This document shows, in pieces, positions 1 to 8,550 of a stretch of 36,056 bases of DNA; positions within the stretch are counted from its first letter, which is position 1, and each line of letters begins with the position of its first letter. The position numbers and the translations under genes were made by a program. Under the pieces are notes generated by a model. That model did no database searches. It saw only the letters and a list, made by a program, of their open reading frames with translations, and was not told the DNA's origin. Location: positions 1 through 36,056 of the forward strand of contig WRIE01000032.1 in the NCBI GenBank assembly GCA_009782875.1, read 5' to 3'. This DNA comes from Eubacteriaceae bacterium (GTDB taxonomy: Bacteria; Bacillota; Clostridia; Eubacteriales; Anaerofustaceae).

Positions 1-131
1 GCGGCTGACTCTAAAAAGGGCTTGATAATCTCGAATTGGTCTCTAGTTATGTCGCTTGGATATTTATTTCTCATATAATGGTAAACAGCCTTTTTAGCGT
101 TATTATACCATTTATCGACATTTATGGACAT
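1..131 (-). mobile_element. IS5-family transposase, N-terminal part (cut by window edge)
   Basis: Minus-strand reading frame of 43 codons from ATG at 131 running off the window. It ends with the segment YPSDITRDQF...IIKPFLESA, which matches the start of IS5-type DDE transposases (the DUF4096-like head domain that precedes the catalytic domain). A TTAGAGG sequence about 8 bases before the ATG can serve as ribosome binding site. No catalytic residues are inside the window, so it cannot be said whether the copy is intact. No terminal inverted repeat was recognised between 131 and 290. Family assignment rests on the short segment only. Confidence 0.75.
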
Positions 132-290
132 ATTAAACAGCCTCTAAGGACGAATCATTAAGGTTTGGCATTTTGCTTTGGGAACAGCTTTCTTCGAATG
201 CAACTGGTTCTCCAGCAAAACTTTGTGAAAATCGAATTCGCCAGTACTTGCCATTAGTGATTTTTCATAAATTGGAGCCAATTTTGGTTG

Positions 291-320
291 TTGACATAAT
301 AATAATTAATATGATATAAT
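291..320 (+). promoter_or_regulatory. sigma-A promoter of thrS
   Basis: TTGACA at 291-296 and TATAAT at 315-320, 18-base spacer, both perfect consensus hexamers. Transcription would start near 327, just before the T-box leader. Confidence 0.85.
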
Positions 321-326
321 GCCCCA

Positions 327-550
327 ATTGCATTGATAAAGAATTAGCTGCGCATAATCCATTCAGAGAAGGGCCGGAAGCTGGGAAAGCCCTATGGGCG
401 GCGTATGTGAAAACCACTTTTGAGCAAGCGGAGAAATCCGCCGCTGGCAGCGTTATTGGCCAATCCAAAGCGGGCTGGTTACTTTCAACAGCTAACATGG
501 GTGGAACCGCGGCATTGCCGTCCCTTGATTTTGTCAAGGGTTATTTTTTT
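327..550 (+). promoter_or_regulatory. T-box riboswitch, threonine type, upstream of thrS
   Basis: The conserved T-box sequence with GGGTGGAACCGCG lies at 494-512 and can pair with CCGTCCC (518-524) as antiterminator. The competing terminator is CCCTTGA (522-528) / TCAAGGG (534-540) followed by a T-rich run at 541-550. Stem I features are visible: an AGAGA-type internal loop near 365, the GGAAGCTGGGAAAGCC distal part (376-391), and a specifier region GTGAAAACCACTTTTGAGC. The best specifier triplet is ACC (413-415), a threonine codon, in agreement with the downstream gene. Uncharged tRNA-Thr would stabilise the antiterminator and turn thrS on. The specifier register is inferred by analogy, not by folding. 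Confidence 0.92.
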
Positions 551-561
551 AGGAGGGAATT

Positions 562-2457
562 ATGCGAATTTTATACAACAATGAGACAGTTGAAATTGAA
601 AATGGAATGACATTGATCCAAGCGGCAAAAGCTCTCGGAGCAGACAAGGGCGTTTGTGTTGCCTTGGTCGACGGGGAGGTAAAAGACCTTAGAAGCGAGG
701 TTGGCGAAGGCCAGCAAATCGAGTTTTTAGATTTTGGGTCTCCAGAAGGGAAAAGCGCATTTTGGCATACAAGCTCCCATGTCCTTGCGCAAGCTGTCAA
801 AAGGCTTTATCCCAACGCTAAACTGGCTATCGGCCCATCTATTGACAATGGGTTTTACTATGATTTTGATTCTGTAGAGCCATTTACACCGGAATCGCTT
901 GAAGCTATCGAAAACGAGGTGGCGAAAGTGATTAAAGAGAATCCAAAAATCACAAAATACACATTGGATAGAAAAGAAGCGGTTGAAAAGGCTAAAAACG
1001 CCAATGAGCCATACAAAGTGGAGTTGATAGAAGCGTTGGAAGAAGGCGAAGAGCCGTCTTTCTACGACCAAGGGGAGTTTTCCGACTTGTGCGCAGGCCC
1101 CCATTTAATGGGCCTGTCGCCTATTAAAGCATTTAAAGTCCTTAGTGTCGCCGGCGCGTATTGGCGTGGAGATGAAAAGAACCAGATGCTCCAGCGTATA
1201 TATGCTATAAGCTTTCCTTCAAAGGAGATGCTTGATGACTATCTCGAAATGCTTGAGGAGGCAAAAAGGCGTGACCATAGGAAGCTTGGCAGAGAGCTGG
1301 ATTTGTTCAGCATCCAAGACGAAGGGCCAGGTTTTCCGTTCTTCCACCCTAAAGGAATGGTTGTCCGCAATGAGCTTGAGAATTTCTGGAAGGTCGAGCA
1401 TGCAAAAAGAGGGTATGACGAGATTAAATCTCCCATAATACTTGATGCTGACCTTTGGAGGAGAAGCGGCCATTGGGACCATTACAAGGATAACATGTAC
1501 TTCACTTTTATCGATGAGCGGGAATTCGCTGTTAAACCAATGAACTGCCCAGGCGCGATGCTGCTCTACAAACGCCAATTGCACTCATACAGAGATTTGC
1601 CTTTGCGTTACGGGGAGCTCGGGCTTGTGCACAGGCATGAAAAAAGCGGGGCTCTCCACGGTTTGATGAGGGTTCGCAACTTTACCCAAGACGATGCCCA
1701 TATCTTCTTGGCGGAAGACCAGGTCCACGATGAAATCAACAGGATAATTGACTTCACAAACGAGTTTTACGCCTGTTTTGGTTTTGAGTATACCGTGGAG
1801 CTTTCGACAAGGCCGGAGGATTCCATAGGCACAGAAGAACAGTGGGAAATAGCTACAAGCTCTCTGGCGAAAGCCTTGGAATCAAAGGGGATTGCATATA
1901 AAATAAATGAGGGCGATGGCGCGTTTTACGGCCCAAAGATAGACTTCCATTTAAAAGACAGCATAGGGCGCACCTGGCAATGCGGAACTATACAACTGGA
2001 TTTTCAAATGCCAGAGCGTTTTGAGCTGGTTTATGTTGACCAGGAAGGCAACAGGGTTAGGCCAATTGTCATCCACAGGGTTATCTTTGGAAGTATAGAG
2101 CGTTTTATTGCTATATTGGTTGAGCATTTTGCAGGCGATTTGCCACTGTGGCTCTCTCCGGTTCAAGCTAACATAATCCCAATCAGCGAAGACAATCTTG
2201 CAGCGGCAAATGACCTGTTGGAATTTCTTGCTGGAAACGGGATAAGGGCGAAAATTGACAGCAGGAATGAGACATTGTCATACAGGGTAAGGGAATCTGA
2301 GCTCCAGAAAATTCCGTACTGCCTTGTTATTGGCGCAAAAGAAGCTGCAAGCTCGACAGTCAGCGTGCGCAGCAAGAAAAAAGGCTCTCTAGGCGTGCTC
2401 CCCATCCAGGAGCTTGTAGCGCTGATTGATGGGCAGATTAAGAGCAAAGAGCTCTAA
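562..2457 (+). CDS. thrS: threonine--tRNA ligase
   Basis: Cytoplasmic class II aminoacyl-tRNA synthetase that charges tRNA-Thr; 631 residues, a normal length. Domain order: TGS domain (about 1-60), editing/SAD domain with H69-xxx-H73 and the second half of its metal site at DLCAGPH (C177, H181), class II catalytic core (about 240-520) with motif 2 around HRHEKSGALHG, and a C-terminal anticodon-binding domain (about 525-631). The catalytic zinc ligands are all present: C329 in MNCPGA, H380 in DDAHIF and H505 in VIHRVIFGSIERF. The start is ATG at 562, with the strong AGGAGGG site (551-557) directly behind the T-box terminator. It is controlled by the threonine T-box and appears to be transcribed alone or read through into degV. 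Identification is secure. Confidence 0.98.
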   Translation: MRILYNNETVEIENGMTLIQAAKALGADKGVCVALVDGEVKDLRSEVGEGQQIEFLDFGSPEGKSAFWHTSSHVLAQAVKRLYPNAKLAIGPSIDNGFYYDFDSVEPFTPESLEAIENEVAKVIKENPKITKYTLDRKEAVEKAKNANEPYKVELIEALEEGEEPSFYDQGEFSDLCAGPHLMGLSPIKAFKVLSVAGAYWRGDEKNQMLQRIYAISFPSKEMLDDYLEMLEEAKRRDHRKLGRELDLFSIQDEGPGFPFFHPKGMVVRNELENFWKVEHAKRGYDEIKSPIILDADLWRRSGHWDHYKDNMYFTFIDEREFAVKPMNCPGAMLLYKRQLHSYRDLPLRYGELGLVHRHEKSGALHGLMRVRNFTQDDAHIFLAEDQVHDEINRIIDFTNEFYACFGFEYTVELSTRPEDSIGTEEQWEIATSSLAKALESKGIAYKINEGDGAFYGPKIDFHLKDSIGRTWQCGTIQLDFQMPERFELVYVDQEGNRVRPIVIHRVIFGSIERFIAILVEHFAGDLPLWLSPVQANIIPISEDNLAAANDLLEFLAGNGIRAKIDSRNETLSYRVRESELQKIPYCLVIGAKEAASSTVSVRSKKKGSLGVLPIQELVALIDGQIKSKEL

Positions 2458-2572
2458 AGCGGCGATTCGACAGCGGTTTTTCGCGTGCCAAAAGGGAGAA
2501 AAGGAAAGGAGAAACAACTGGCAACCAGCAATGAGTCTGTTGTTTTAACCAGTTGGTGGACGGCGTCAAGCC

Positions 2573-3451
2573 GTGGATTTGATTATGGGCAGAATAAGGA
2601 TTTTTTGCGACAGCGGCGCAGATCTAGCCGCTGAGCTAATTCAAAAATACGATATTGAGGTGCTGCCGCTTGTAGTTATAAACGAAAATGTCGAATATAG
2701 GGATGGAGTCGACATTTCTCCAAGCGAGTTATATGCCAATATGCGAAGTGGAGTTTCATATTCCACTTCGCAAGTCACGTTAGAGGTGTTTGCGAAAGCT
2801 ATGCGGGAGGTGGTGGGGGCAGGTGACGAATTCTTGTATATATCAGTTTCATCCAAGCTTTCAGGGACCTGCGATGCTGCCAGGGTAGCGCGAAACAAGG
2901 TTTTGGAGGAGCAGCCACAGGCTAAAATTGAAGTTGTTGACAGTTTATGCGTCTCGTCAGGATGCGGGATGGTTGTTGTGAAAGCAGCCCAGCTGGTTGA
3001 AAGCGGCATGGCTATTGAAGACATTGCAAAAGAAGCCTTTGATTTTTACCCGCGAGTCCAGCATGTTTTCACAGTGGACGACATGGTCTATCTCTATCGG
3101 GGAGGGAGGGTTTCAAAAACATCAGCTTTCCTAGCCGGAGCTCTAGACATCAAACCTTTGCTTGTTGTTGAAGAAGGTGCCTTATTGGCTGTTAAAAAGG
3201 TTAGGGGCGAGCGCAAAGCCCTCTCAGGCCTTGTTGACATGATGAAGGAGCGGGTTGATGCCGCTTCGATTAGAGGGCAGGAAGTTTGGATTTCCCATGC
3301 GGATGCCCACGAAAAAGTAAAAACTATGATAGACTTGGTCAAAGAGGAATTTGATGTCGAAAACTTCATAGTGGCGGACATGGGCGCTGTCGTTGGCGCA
3401 CATGCCGGTCCTGGGGCTCTAGCAGTTTTTTTTCTAGATACAAAAGTTTAA
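2573..3451 (+). CDS. DegV family protein (fatty-acid binding, FakB-like)
   Basis: DegV-family proteins bind a single fatty acid; in Firmicutes the FakB members present it to the kinase FakA for phospholipid synthesis. Seen here: the N-terminal CDSGADL segment, the SSKLSGTCDAA motif near residue 90-100, the DSLCVSSGCGM segment, and the YRGGRVSK segment near 175, all typical of the family, over 292 residues (usual 280-290). The frame opens at GTG 2573, with ATG 2585 four codons later (288 residues). Neither start has a strong ribosome site; GGTGGA at 2555-2560 fits the GTG better. No FakA partner is in the window. Function beyond lipid binding is inferred from the family. Confidence 0.9.
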   Translation: MDLIMGRIRIFCDSGADLAAELIQKYDIEVLPLVVINENVEYRDGVDISPSELYANMRSGVSYSTSQVTLEVFAKAMREVVGAGDEFLYISVSSKLSGTCDAARVARNKVLEEQPQAKIEVVDSLCVSSGCGMVVVKAAQLVESGMAIEDIAKEAFDFYPRVQHVFTVDDMVYLYRGGRVSKTSAFLAGALDIKPLLVVEEGALLAVKKVRGERKALSGLVDMMKERVDAASIRGQEVWISHADAHEKVKTMIDLVKEEFDVENFIVADMGAVVGAHAGPGALAVFFLDTKV

Positions 3452-3509
3452 CAATATTGCCGGAATGCATACATAAGCTGCTATAAGAAGTTTTAGGAGG
3501 CTGGTATTA

Positions 3510-3968
3510 ATGAGGATTACCTGCGAGTCTTGCCACAGTTCCATTCCAAGCTCTTCATTGTACTGCCCAAATTGCGGAAGCAGGGTAAACCGCCCTGCAA
3601 GCAATGGGCCTGCAAATAGATATGACAGCAATTCAACTGACCGCTACTATGATTACAGCGATATAATGGACAACAAATTGTTAGCTGCCCTCTCTTACTT
3701 TGGTGTTCTCCTTTTGGCGCCATTGTTGCTTCGCAGAGATTCCCCTTACGTGAATTTCCATCTTGTCCAAGGCATCAACCTGCTAATCTTGGATCTATGT
3801 GGCAGTTTTGTGATGCGCATAATTCGTTTGACATTGCTTGGAAGGCTTCATACCCTCATTTGGCTTTCCTTATTAATGCTGCATGTTATTGGCATAATTA
3901 ATGCTTTGTCGGGAAAAACCAAAGAGCTGCCGGTTATCGACAAGTTTAAATTGATTAAGACTATTTAG
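3510..3968 (+). CDS. zinc-ribbon membrane protein, Tic20/DUF4870-like
   Basis: 152 residues. The N-terminus carries a small zinc ribbon with cysteines at 5, 8, 19 and 22 (two CxxC knuckles). A short linker follows, then three hydrophobic segments near 58-76, 88-108 and 115-135. The segment ALSYFGVLLLAPLLL followed by NFHLVQGINLL resembles the DUF4870/Tic20-like small membrane family, in which a conserved HxxQG motif follows the first helix. A clear AGGAGG site precedes the ATG at 3510. No specific function is known for zinc-ribbon members of this group; a membrane sensor or assembly role is possible but not shown. It sits 58 bases after degV and 21 bases before the lipoprotein gene, so the three may be cotranscribed. 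Confidence 0.8.
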   Translation: MRITCESCHSSIPSSSLYCPNCGSRVNRPASNGPANRYDSNSTDRYYDYSDIMDNKLLAALSYFGVLLLAPLLLRRDSPYVNFHLVQGINLLILDLCGSFVMRIIRLTLLGRLHTLIWLSLLMLHVIGIINALSGKTKELPVIDKFKLIKTI

Positions 3969-3989
3969 GTTTGAAGGCGCAAATTATTT

Positions 3990-4352
3990 ATGGCTAATAA
4001 GACTGTCCTTTCTGCTGTTGTGTATTTGTTGTTTGTGGTTCTGCTCGCATCATGCTCGAATGGGAATGCCATGACAATCACAACAGACCAACACGACAAT
4101 ATGGCAGTATCAAGAGCAAAGTATACGTTTGAGTTTGACAATGAAGATTTTCTTGTGAACATAAATGTAGAGCTTCGGTATAGCAATGCAAATGCTGCTG
4201 TAGAGGCGGCAGAACACTTTTCAAACGAGAAATCAGTCAAGGTTGACGACAAAAAAGTGACTTATGACAAAGAGTCAATTGCAGACTACCAAAGGTTTAC
4301 TAAAAATGAGCTCAAAGTCATGTTTGAGTCGTTGGGCTATATTATAAAGTAA
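3990..4352 (+). CDS. small predicted lipoprotein of unknown function
   Basis: 120 residues with a type II signal peptide: a lysine near the N-terminus, a hydrophobic stretch from about 6 to 20, and the lipobox L19-A20-S21-C22. After processing it would be anchored to the outer face of the membrane by C22. The mature part (about 98 residues) is charged, with a predicted alternating strand/helix pattern and no motif I recognise. The ATG at 3990 has only a weak site (GAAGG about 12 bases upstream). It follows the zinc-ribbon membrane gene by 21 bases and is closed by a terminator 12 bases after its stop, so it is the end of a transcription unit. Confidence 0.75.
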   Translation: MANKTVLSAVVYLLFVVLLASCSNGNAMTITTDQHDNMAVSRAKYTFEFDNEDFLVNINVELRYSNANAAVEAAEHFSNEKSVKVDDKKVTYDKESIADYQRFTKNELKVMFESLGYIIK

Positions 4353-4364
4353 AGTAGCATCTCC

Positions 4365-4403
4365 AAACCGGTTTCAAGATTGCTTTTGCTGCCGGTTTTT
4401 TTT
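4365..4403 (+). terminator. rho-independent terminator after the lipoprotein gene
   Basis: AAACCGG (4365-4371) pairs with CCGGTTT (4392-4398), followed by an uninterrupted T run to 4403. It closes the unit ending at 4352. Confidence 0.8.
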
Positions 4404-4521
4404 GTTCTCTGCTTGAGATCAAGCTATGGGCGTGGTTTTTTGGGGAAGTTTGCCGATTATTCTGCTCCTTGGGCAGAAAGGCGCATTGGTACTAAATCAA
4501 TTGTAAAGGTTGGGGGGATTT

Positions 4522-5010
4522 ATGGTTAAATGGGCAAAGATTTCTGGAGAACAGTGTTTTGGCTTGTTCGCTCTCGGATTTGCATTTTTCGCGCTCCAAG
4601 AGCTCCCTTATATTATTATGCCTTTTATTGCACTAGGCTCGAATCCACTGCTTGAGATGCAAGATAAATCTGTATTGCTCAACGCATTGGAAAAAGTTTT
4701 CGGCGTCTCATGTGTCGCCACGATGCTGTTTGTTGTCCATAAAGACGCTGTTTGGTTCTCTTTAGATACCATTAGCGAGAAATTGTTTTTCACTGCAGCA
4801 ATAGCTGCAATCGTGGTTTATTTTGTTGGCTGGTTTTTATATTTCAACGGCTGCCAAACAAAAGGGCTGATTATTGCCTCCTTGGTAGCCCAGCCGCCGG
4901 TTTATTATACTTTTATTGGCTTATGGCGAAAAAACTATCCTTTGGCTATCATTGGATGCTTATTTTTAGCGGCGCATACCGCAAATGTGGCGCATAACTT
5001 GTCCCCATAA
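4522..5010 (+). CDS. small integral membrane protein, function unknown
   Basis: 162 residues from ATG 4522, which has a G-rich ribosome site (AGGTTGGGGGG, 4507-4517). A TTG at 4510 in the same frame would overlap that site and is not preferred. Four to five hydrophobic segments are visible: about 10-35, 60-73, 90-110, 118-138 and 140-155 in this numbering. A WF(L)YF...GCQ...GLI pattern recalls uncharacterised Firmicute membrane proteins, but I do not recognise a named family and no catalytic motif is apparent. It is isolated between the terminator at 4403 and the AraC-type gene 83 bases downstream. Confidence 0.7.
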   Translation: MVKWAKISGEQCFGLFALGFAFFALQELPYIIMPFIALGSNPLLEMQDKSVLLNALEKVFGVSCVATMLFVVHKDAVWFSLDTISEKLFFTAAIAAIVVYFVGWFLYFNGCQTKGLIIASLVAQPPVYYTFIGLWRKNYPLAIIGCLFLAAHTANVAHNLSP

Positions 5011-5093
5011 TCCAAAGCTCGCTTTATCGTGCACAGATTGAGAGGACAGCCGCCCAAAAATAACCGATAATCATATTACAGGAGCTGATGGAT

Positions 5094-5939
5094 ATGGAAT
5101 GGATAACGAGGCTAAATGAGACGATCAATTACATAGAAAAGCATTTGGCGGGCAAAATCGACTACGATAGGCTGGGAAAAATCGCATCTTGCTCATCATA
5201 CCACTACCAGCGGATGTTCTCATATATGGCAGGTGTGCCATTGTCAATCTATATCCGCCGCAGGAGGATGACCCTTGCCGCCATTGACCTGCAAAAGGGC
5301 GAAAAAATCATTGATGTCGCTTTGAAATACGGCTATTCCTCGCCAACTGCATTCAACCGCGCTTTTCGCGGCATACATGGCATAGCGCCCTCATTGGCAA
5401 GGAATAGCGGGGCCTTCCTCAAGTCTTTCCCACCTATCAGCTTCGTCATATCAATCAAAGGAGCAGAAGCCATGGATTACAGAATTGAAAATAAAGAAGA
5501 ATTCCGCATTGTAGGGATATCGATGCCAATGGACACCGAAATCGAAAAAAACTTTGAAATCGTGCCTCCAATGTGGGCAGCAGCCGCGGCGGACGGCACT
5601 CTCGAAAAACTTGCTGGTTTGATGGATGCCCAGCCTATGGGGCTCATTGGCGCTTGCGTTTGCTATGGCGATGATAATTGGCGCTATTTTATAGCTGCGG
5701 CGACAACGTTGCCTGCCGAAACCCCATTCGAGGAGTTCCAGGTCCCGGCAGCCACATGGGCTGTATTTCCCGGAGAGGGGACAAGCCAATCTATCCAAGA
5801 CTTGGAGAAACGCATCGTCACGGAATGGCTTCCCACATCAGGCTACGAGTACGGCAATGCGCCAGATATTGAGTTGTATTTTGATAGCAGCCAAGAGAAT
5901 ATGAAATACGAAGTGTGGATTCCTATCATTAAAAAATAA
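5094..5939 (+). CDS. AraC-family transcriptional regulator with GyrI-like effector domain
   Basis: 281 residues. The first 105 form the tandem helix-turn-helix of AraC/XylS proteins (IDYDRLGKIASCSSYHYQRM, then DVALKYGYSSPTAFNRAFRG for the second helix-turn-helix). Residues from about 125 to the end are a GyrI-like/AraC effector-binding domain, with the typical FRIVGIS start and a WAVFPG...W...TSGYEYGNAPDIELYF end. This architecture (DNA binding first, small-molecule binding second) is common in Clostridia and often controls multidrug efflux or detoxification genes. The start is set by AGGAG at 5080-5084: ATG 5094 is 9 bases away, whereas the earlier in-frame ATG at 5088 would be only 3 bases away. 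No obvious target gene is adjacent. Confidence 0.9.
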   Translation: MEWITRLNETINYIEKHLAGKIDYDRLGKIASCSSYHYQRMFSYMAGVPLSIYIRRRRMTLAAIDLQKGEKIIDVALKYGYSSPTAFNRAFRGIHGIAPSLARNSGAFLKSFPPISFVISIKGAEAMDYRIENKEEFRIVGISMPMDTEIEKNFEIVPPMWAAAAADGTLEKLAGLMDAQPMGLIGACVCYGDDNWRYFIAAATTLPAETPFEEFQVPAATWAVFPGEGTSQSIQDLEKRIVTEWLPTSGYEYGNAPDIELYFDSSQENMKYEVWIPIIKK

Positions 5940-6651
5940 TCTAACACGCCGATTGCAAAAATAGTGGTTGCATAGCCAATCGGGAATATAAAGAGCCAGA
6001 TGTTGATATCGAAAATGCTTTATTGGCAGAAGCGCATGTGCCTGGCAATGCAGTTAGTATGCAAGATCCCATGGTTGCCACTGCCAAGTTTCCAGAGCCA
6101 TTGTTGTGGCGGCTATATCGCTGCTGCCGGCAGATTTGCAATTCCCTACAGCTTAGAAATTCCCAAAAAAGAGATTGCCGCATGGAGGGCCATGAACTCC
6201 ATGCGGCGGTTTGAATAATACTCTTGGAGATTGAATCAAATTGAGGCAAAGGATAAAAGAATTTGCTTTGGAAGCTTAGTGATTGCTTAGAAGCTTATTT
6301 TATAGATAGCGGCCTTCCATGCTATTAAACCATTTGCCTTGCTGGCATATGTCTTTGCCTTCGCTTTAATGATGCGGCGCTTTAGTTGCTAGGGCGGGTT
6401 GCCAGTCAAAATATAGTATGCAGAGGTATCAATTTTTGTCGACATTATTTGGTTGCTGTCAGCTTTTTTTTATTTAAGGTGAATGTTATCGCTTGCTGGG
6501 TTTTGTTGAGGGAAGCTGCCCTATGCAGGCCAATGGTGCATGATCCCGGGTATTGGCACTTGACGCTGCCCATTTTTGCCCAACACTGTTGGATAATGCG
6601 CGATGCTATAATTATGTTTCGATCGCATAGAAAGCGCGGCAAGGCAGGTTT
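5940..6651. other. 712-base region without a supported gene
   Basis: It lies between the AraC-type gene and the end of the flavodoxin gene. A frame read from about 5970 to 6216 gives a moderately protein-like stretch (REYKEPDVDIENALLAEA, then PGNAVSMQDPMVATAKFP) without a start, ribosome site or recognisable family; it may be the relic of a gene. The region also holds a strong hairpin at 6177-6207. The rest (6220-6650) shows no coherent frame on either strand. Confidence 0.5.
6177..6207. repeat. 11-bp perfect inverted repeat (hairpin)
   Basis: GCCGCATGGAG (6177-6187) and CTCCATGCGGC (6197-6207) with a 9-base loop. There is no T run on the plus strand. On the minus strand a run of six T starts about 6 bases past the stem, so it could act as an inefficient minus-strand terminator. 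No gene reads into it directly. Confidence 0.7.
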
Positions 6652-7089
6652 TTATAGCCATGACAAGTCGATATTACCGCTGTTTACCGTATCGGACTTA
6701 AACACTCTTGCCGTTGTCGGGCCGTCATAGAACATCTTTATATCGCTTTCAATAGACCCAGGTTGCTCCCCCGACTTGGAAGTGGCAATCAAGGCAAGGT
6801 CGTTGATGCGTTTGCCGTATTTCTCCAGATAGCTCCTTGCAGGGGTTGAAAGCTTTCCTGCCCAAATGGGGCTTAAGAGTATCAATCTGTCAAAGTTGGA
6901 TGGGCACTGCTCATCGCCTTTGATTTGTGTTGTGGATTTCCTTGTGGCTTGGAAAGCCGCCGCAGGGAAAGACGGTTTTTTCCCCTCGTACATAATCTCG
7001 TTAACTTCACAACCCAGTTGCGCGGATATTTGCTGCGCAAGCTTTTTGGTAGTGCCGGTCCTTGAATAGAAAACAAGCAAATTTGCCAT
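6652..7089 (-). CDS. flavodoxin
   Basis: Small FMN protein that carries one electron at a time between redox enzymes in the cytoplasm. 145 residues, a usual flavodoxin length. The N-terminus MANLLVFYSRTGTTKKLAQ holds the phosphate-binding loop (SRTGTTKK, residues 8-15) right after the first strand, and SPIWAGKLSTPAR near residue 70-82 is the loop that normally stacks a tryptophan on the flavin. The frame is open upstream to 7158, but the added 23 residues are unlike the family and no better ribosome site exists there, so ATG at 7089 is chosen on homology. It is monocistronic as far as can be seen, and no cognate reductase lies nearby. Confidence 0.88.
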   Translation of the reverse strand: MANLLVFYSRTGTTKKLAQQISAQLGCEVNEIMYEGKKPSFPAAAFQATRKSTTQIKGDEQCPSNFDRLILLSPIWAGKLSTPARSYLEKYGKRINDLALIATSKSGEQPGSIESDIKMFYDGPTTARVFKSDTVNSGNIDLSWL

Positions 7090-7792
7090 ATTGATTGTAG
7101 TGTTGCCAAAAGCATAAAACTCAAAACATATCTGCGAAAGCAATCCTATGTCCATCACATCCGTTTTTCCATGTTTGCCATTGCGCCAAAAGGGATTAGC
7201 TGCAACCCGGCTTGGCTTGTTTTTCTGCTGCTAACGTTATAGTGCTTTGATATAGCCAAGGCGCATCCTAGCAGTGGACAAGCTTTTTTTCGCTCGAGTT
7301 TTATAATGATGCTGTTTTGGCATGCTCCTTTCCTCATATTTAAGATTGGGTATTGCAGGCTGCGTTTCATCCAGCGCATTACCCCATACTGTTTGGCGAA
7401 CAGCCAACAGCTTATTTCCAAATTATTTGCCAATCGCCTATCTGCCAATTCGATTGTTGGCGCTGCAATTACAACCCTGCGGCCAGTGCTTGCTGCAAAA
7501 AAACCGTGGGCGATTAATGCAATTTGCCGCTATCCGCCCTTGCCCTGTCAAGCGCACCAACCCAACTTCCACAACATGGAGTTGTCCCGATTCCCAAGCT
7601 TTCTGGGTTGTTTGTGCCAACTTGGAGAATTATCCTATTCCATAATACACCACTTTATTTCGCCACCATGGCAGTTCGCATCTTCTATTTGATTTCCCCC
7701 GAAAAAAAATGTCATCGGGCAGAGGGAAATTGCTTGTAGTCCATTTCATAGGCCAAAACCGGGCAGCTTGTTTTTACGTTATTTCCAGTACT
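7090..7792. other. long region without a supported gene
   Basis: About 700 bases between the flavodoxin start and the terminator of the minus-strand unit at 7793. Open frames exist on both strands, but they overlap one another, lack ribosome sites and give unnatural residue composition (many Cys, Trp and Arg). No RNA gene or consensus promoter was recognised, including for flavodoxin. The sequence resembles decayed coding DNA more than designed regulatory DNA. Confidence 0.5.
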
Positions 7793-7820
7793 AAAAAAAC
7801 ACGCAATCAATATTGCGCGC
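7793..7820 (-). terminator. minus-strand terminator of the 8742-7847 unit
   Basis: Read on the minus strand, GCGCGCAAT / ATTGCGTGT form a 9-bp stem (two G-T pairs) with an ATTG loop, followed by a run of seven T (complement of 7793-7799). It lies 27 bases after the stop of the unit's last gene. Confidence 0.82.
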
Positions 7821-7846
7821 TTTTCACAATGAGCGAAGGGAAAAAC

Positions 7847-8530
7847 TTACCTTCCCCTTTGCCCTTTATCTTCAAAATAGTCAAAGAATGCGTCAATATG
7901 GGAATAATCTGCATCTGGTTTGCAGATGCGCTCGTTAGGCACCTTTACAGAATTGTTATTCACTTTTGGTCTAGTTCCCGAAAAAGCTGAAAGCAGGCTT
8001 TTAATCTTCTCAAAGCTGCCAATATTGCCAAATGCGGATAGTCTGGCAATGCAAGATTCTGGGTCTGCGCCGAACAAATCCGCCAACGAGCAGATGGAGT
8101 CAAACAGCCCTTCCACGTTTGATGTCAGTGAATCTGCCTGCAATATCGATTCCTGTAGATGTTTTAGCTTGTTTTCCGATAAATATGGCGCAATAGCGAG
8201 TATCGCCCCCTCCAAGCCCATATTAGTGCTGGATAGGTCGCTAAAATCCAGGATGTCAATTTCAGAAAGGTCATTTAGCAAATCTTTGATTTTAAAGAGC
8301 GTACGTACTATTAGAAAGTCGTTTGAGGCTAAAAGGGTCAAAAACTTGTTTGTTTTGCCGCCTCTGCGAGGAATGTAGCTAACCTCGTTAAATGATCCGT
8401 CATCCTCAAACTCGAAAGCCGTGTACTCGCTTTCGCTGGATTTGCCCCCGTCGATTGAATCAAGGGATTTTGCGCAAACCACAGCCATTGCCGCTAGCAG
8501 TATCTTGCTTGCGCCATTTATATTAGGCAT
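7847..8530 (-). CDS. hypothetical helical protein, second gene of a two-gene unit
   Basis: 227 residues from the ATG at 8530; GAGG lies 9 bases before it, while the other in-frame ATG at 8536 is only 3 bases from that site. No signal peptide or membrane segment is evident beyond a weakly hydrophobic N-terminus (KILLAAMAVV). The middle (about 75-160) is rich in Leu, Asp, Ser and Ile with several predicted helices, including AILAIAPYLSENKLKHLQES. That segment recalls the PYLSE...L helix of small helical proteins that I remember lying next to tiny hydrophobic proteins in spore-forming Clostridia; this is a recollection, not a match I can verify. The gene follows the hydrophobic gene by 20 bases and ends at a good terminator. 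Function unknown. Confidence 0.7.
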   Translation of the reverse strand: MPNINGASKILLAAMAVVCAKSLDSIDGGKSSESEYTAFEFEDDGSFNEVSYIPRRGGKTNKFLTLLASNDFLIVRTLFKIKDLLNDLSEIDILDFSDLSSTNMGLEGAILAIAPYLSENKLKHLQESILQADSLTSNVEGLFDSICSLADLFGADPESCIARLSAFGNIGSFEKIKSLLSAFSGTRPKVNNNSVKVPNERICKPDADYSHIDAFFDYFEDKGQRGR

Positions 8531-8550
8531 ACACATTAACCTCGCAATTG

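Noticed and set aside
137-322. Plus-strand open stretch (protein-like, including LLWEQLSSNATGSPAKL)
   Set aside because: No start codon with ribosome site; it runs through the thrS promoter and stops there. It may be a relic, but it cannot be supported.
2515-2555. CAACTGG/CCAGTTG inverted repeat before degV
   Set aside because: Seven pairs with a 27-base loop and no T run; too weak to call a terminator or riboswitch.
6000-6218. 72-codon frame after the AraC-type gene
   Set aside because: No ribosome site, unnatural composition, and a different frame of the same DNA looks more protein-like; neither is recognisable.
7155-7692. Overlapping frames on both strands upstream of flavodoxin
   Set aside because: They contradict each other, have many Cys/Trp/Arg, and lack starts with ribosome sites.
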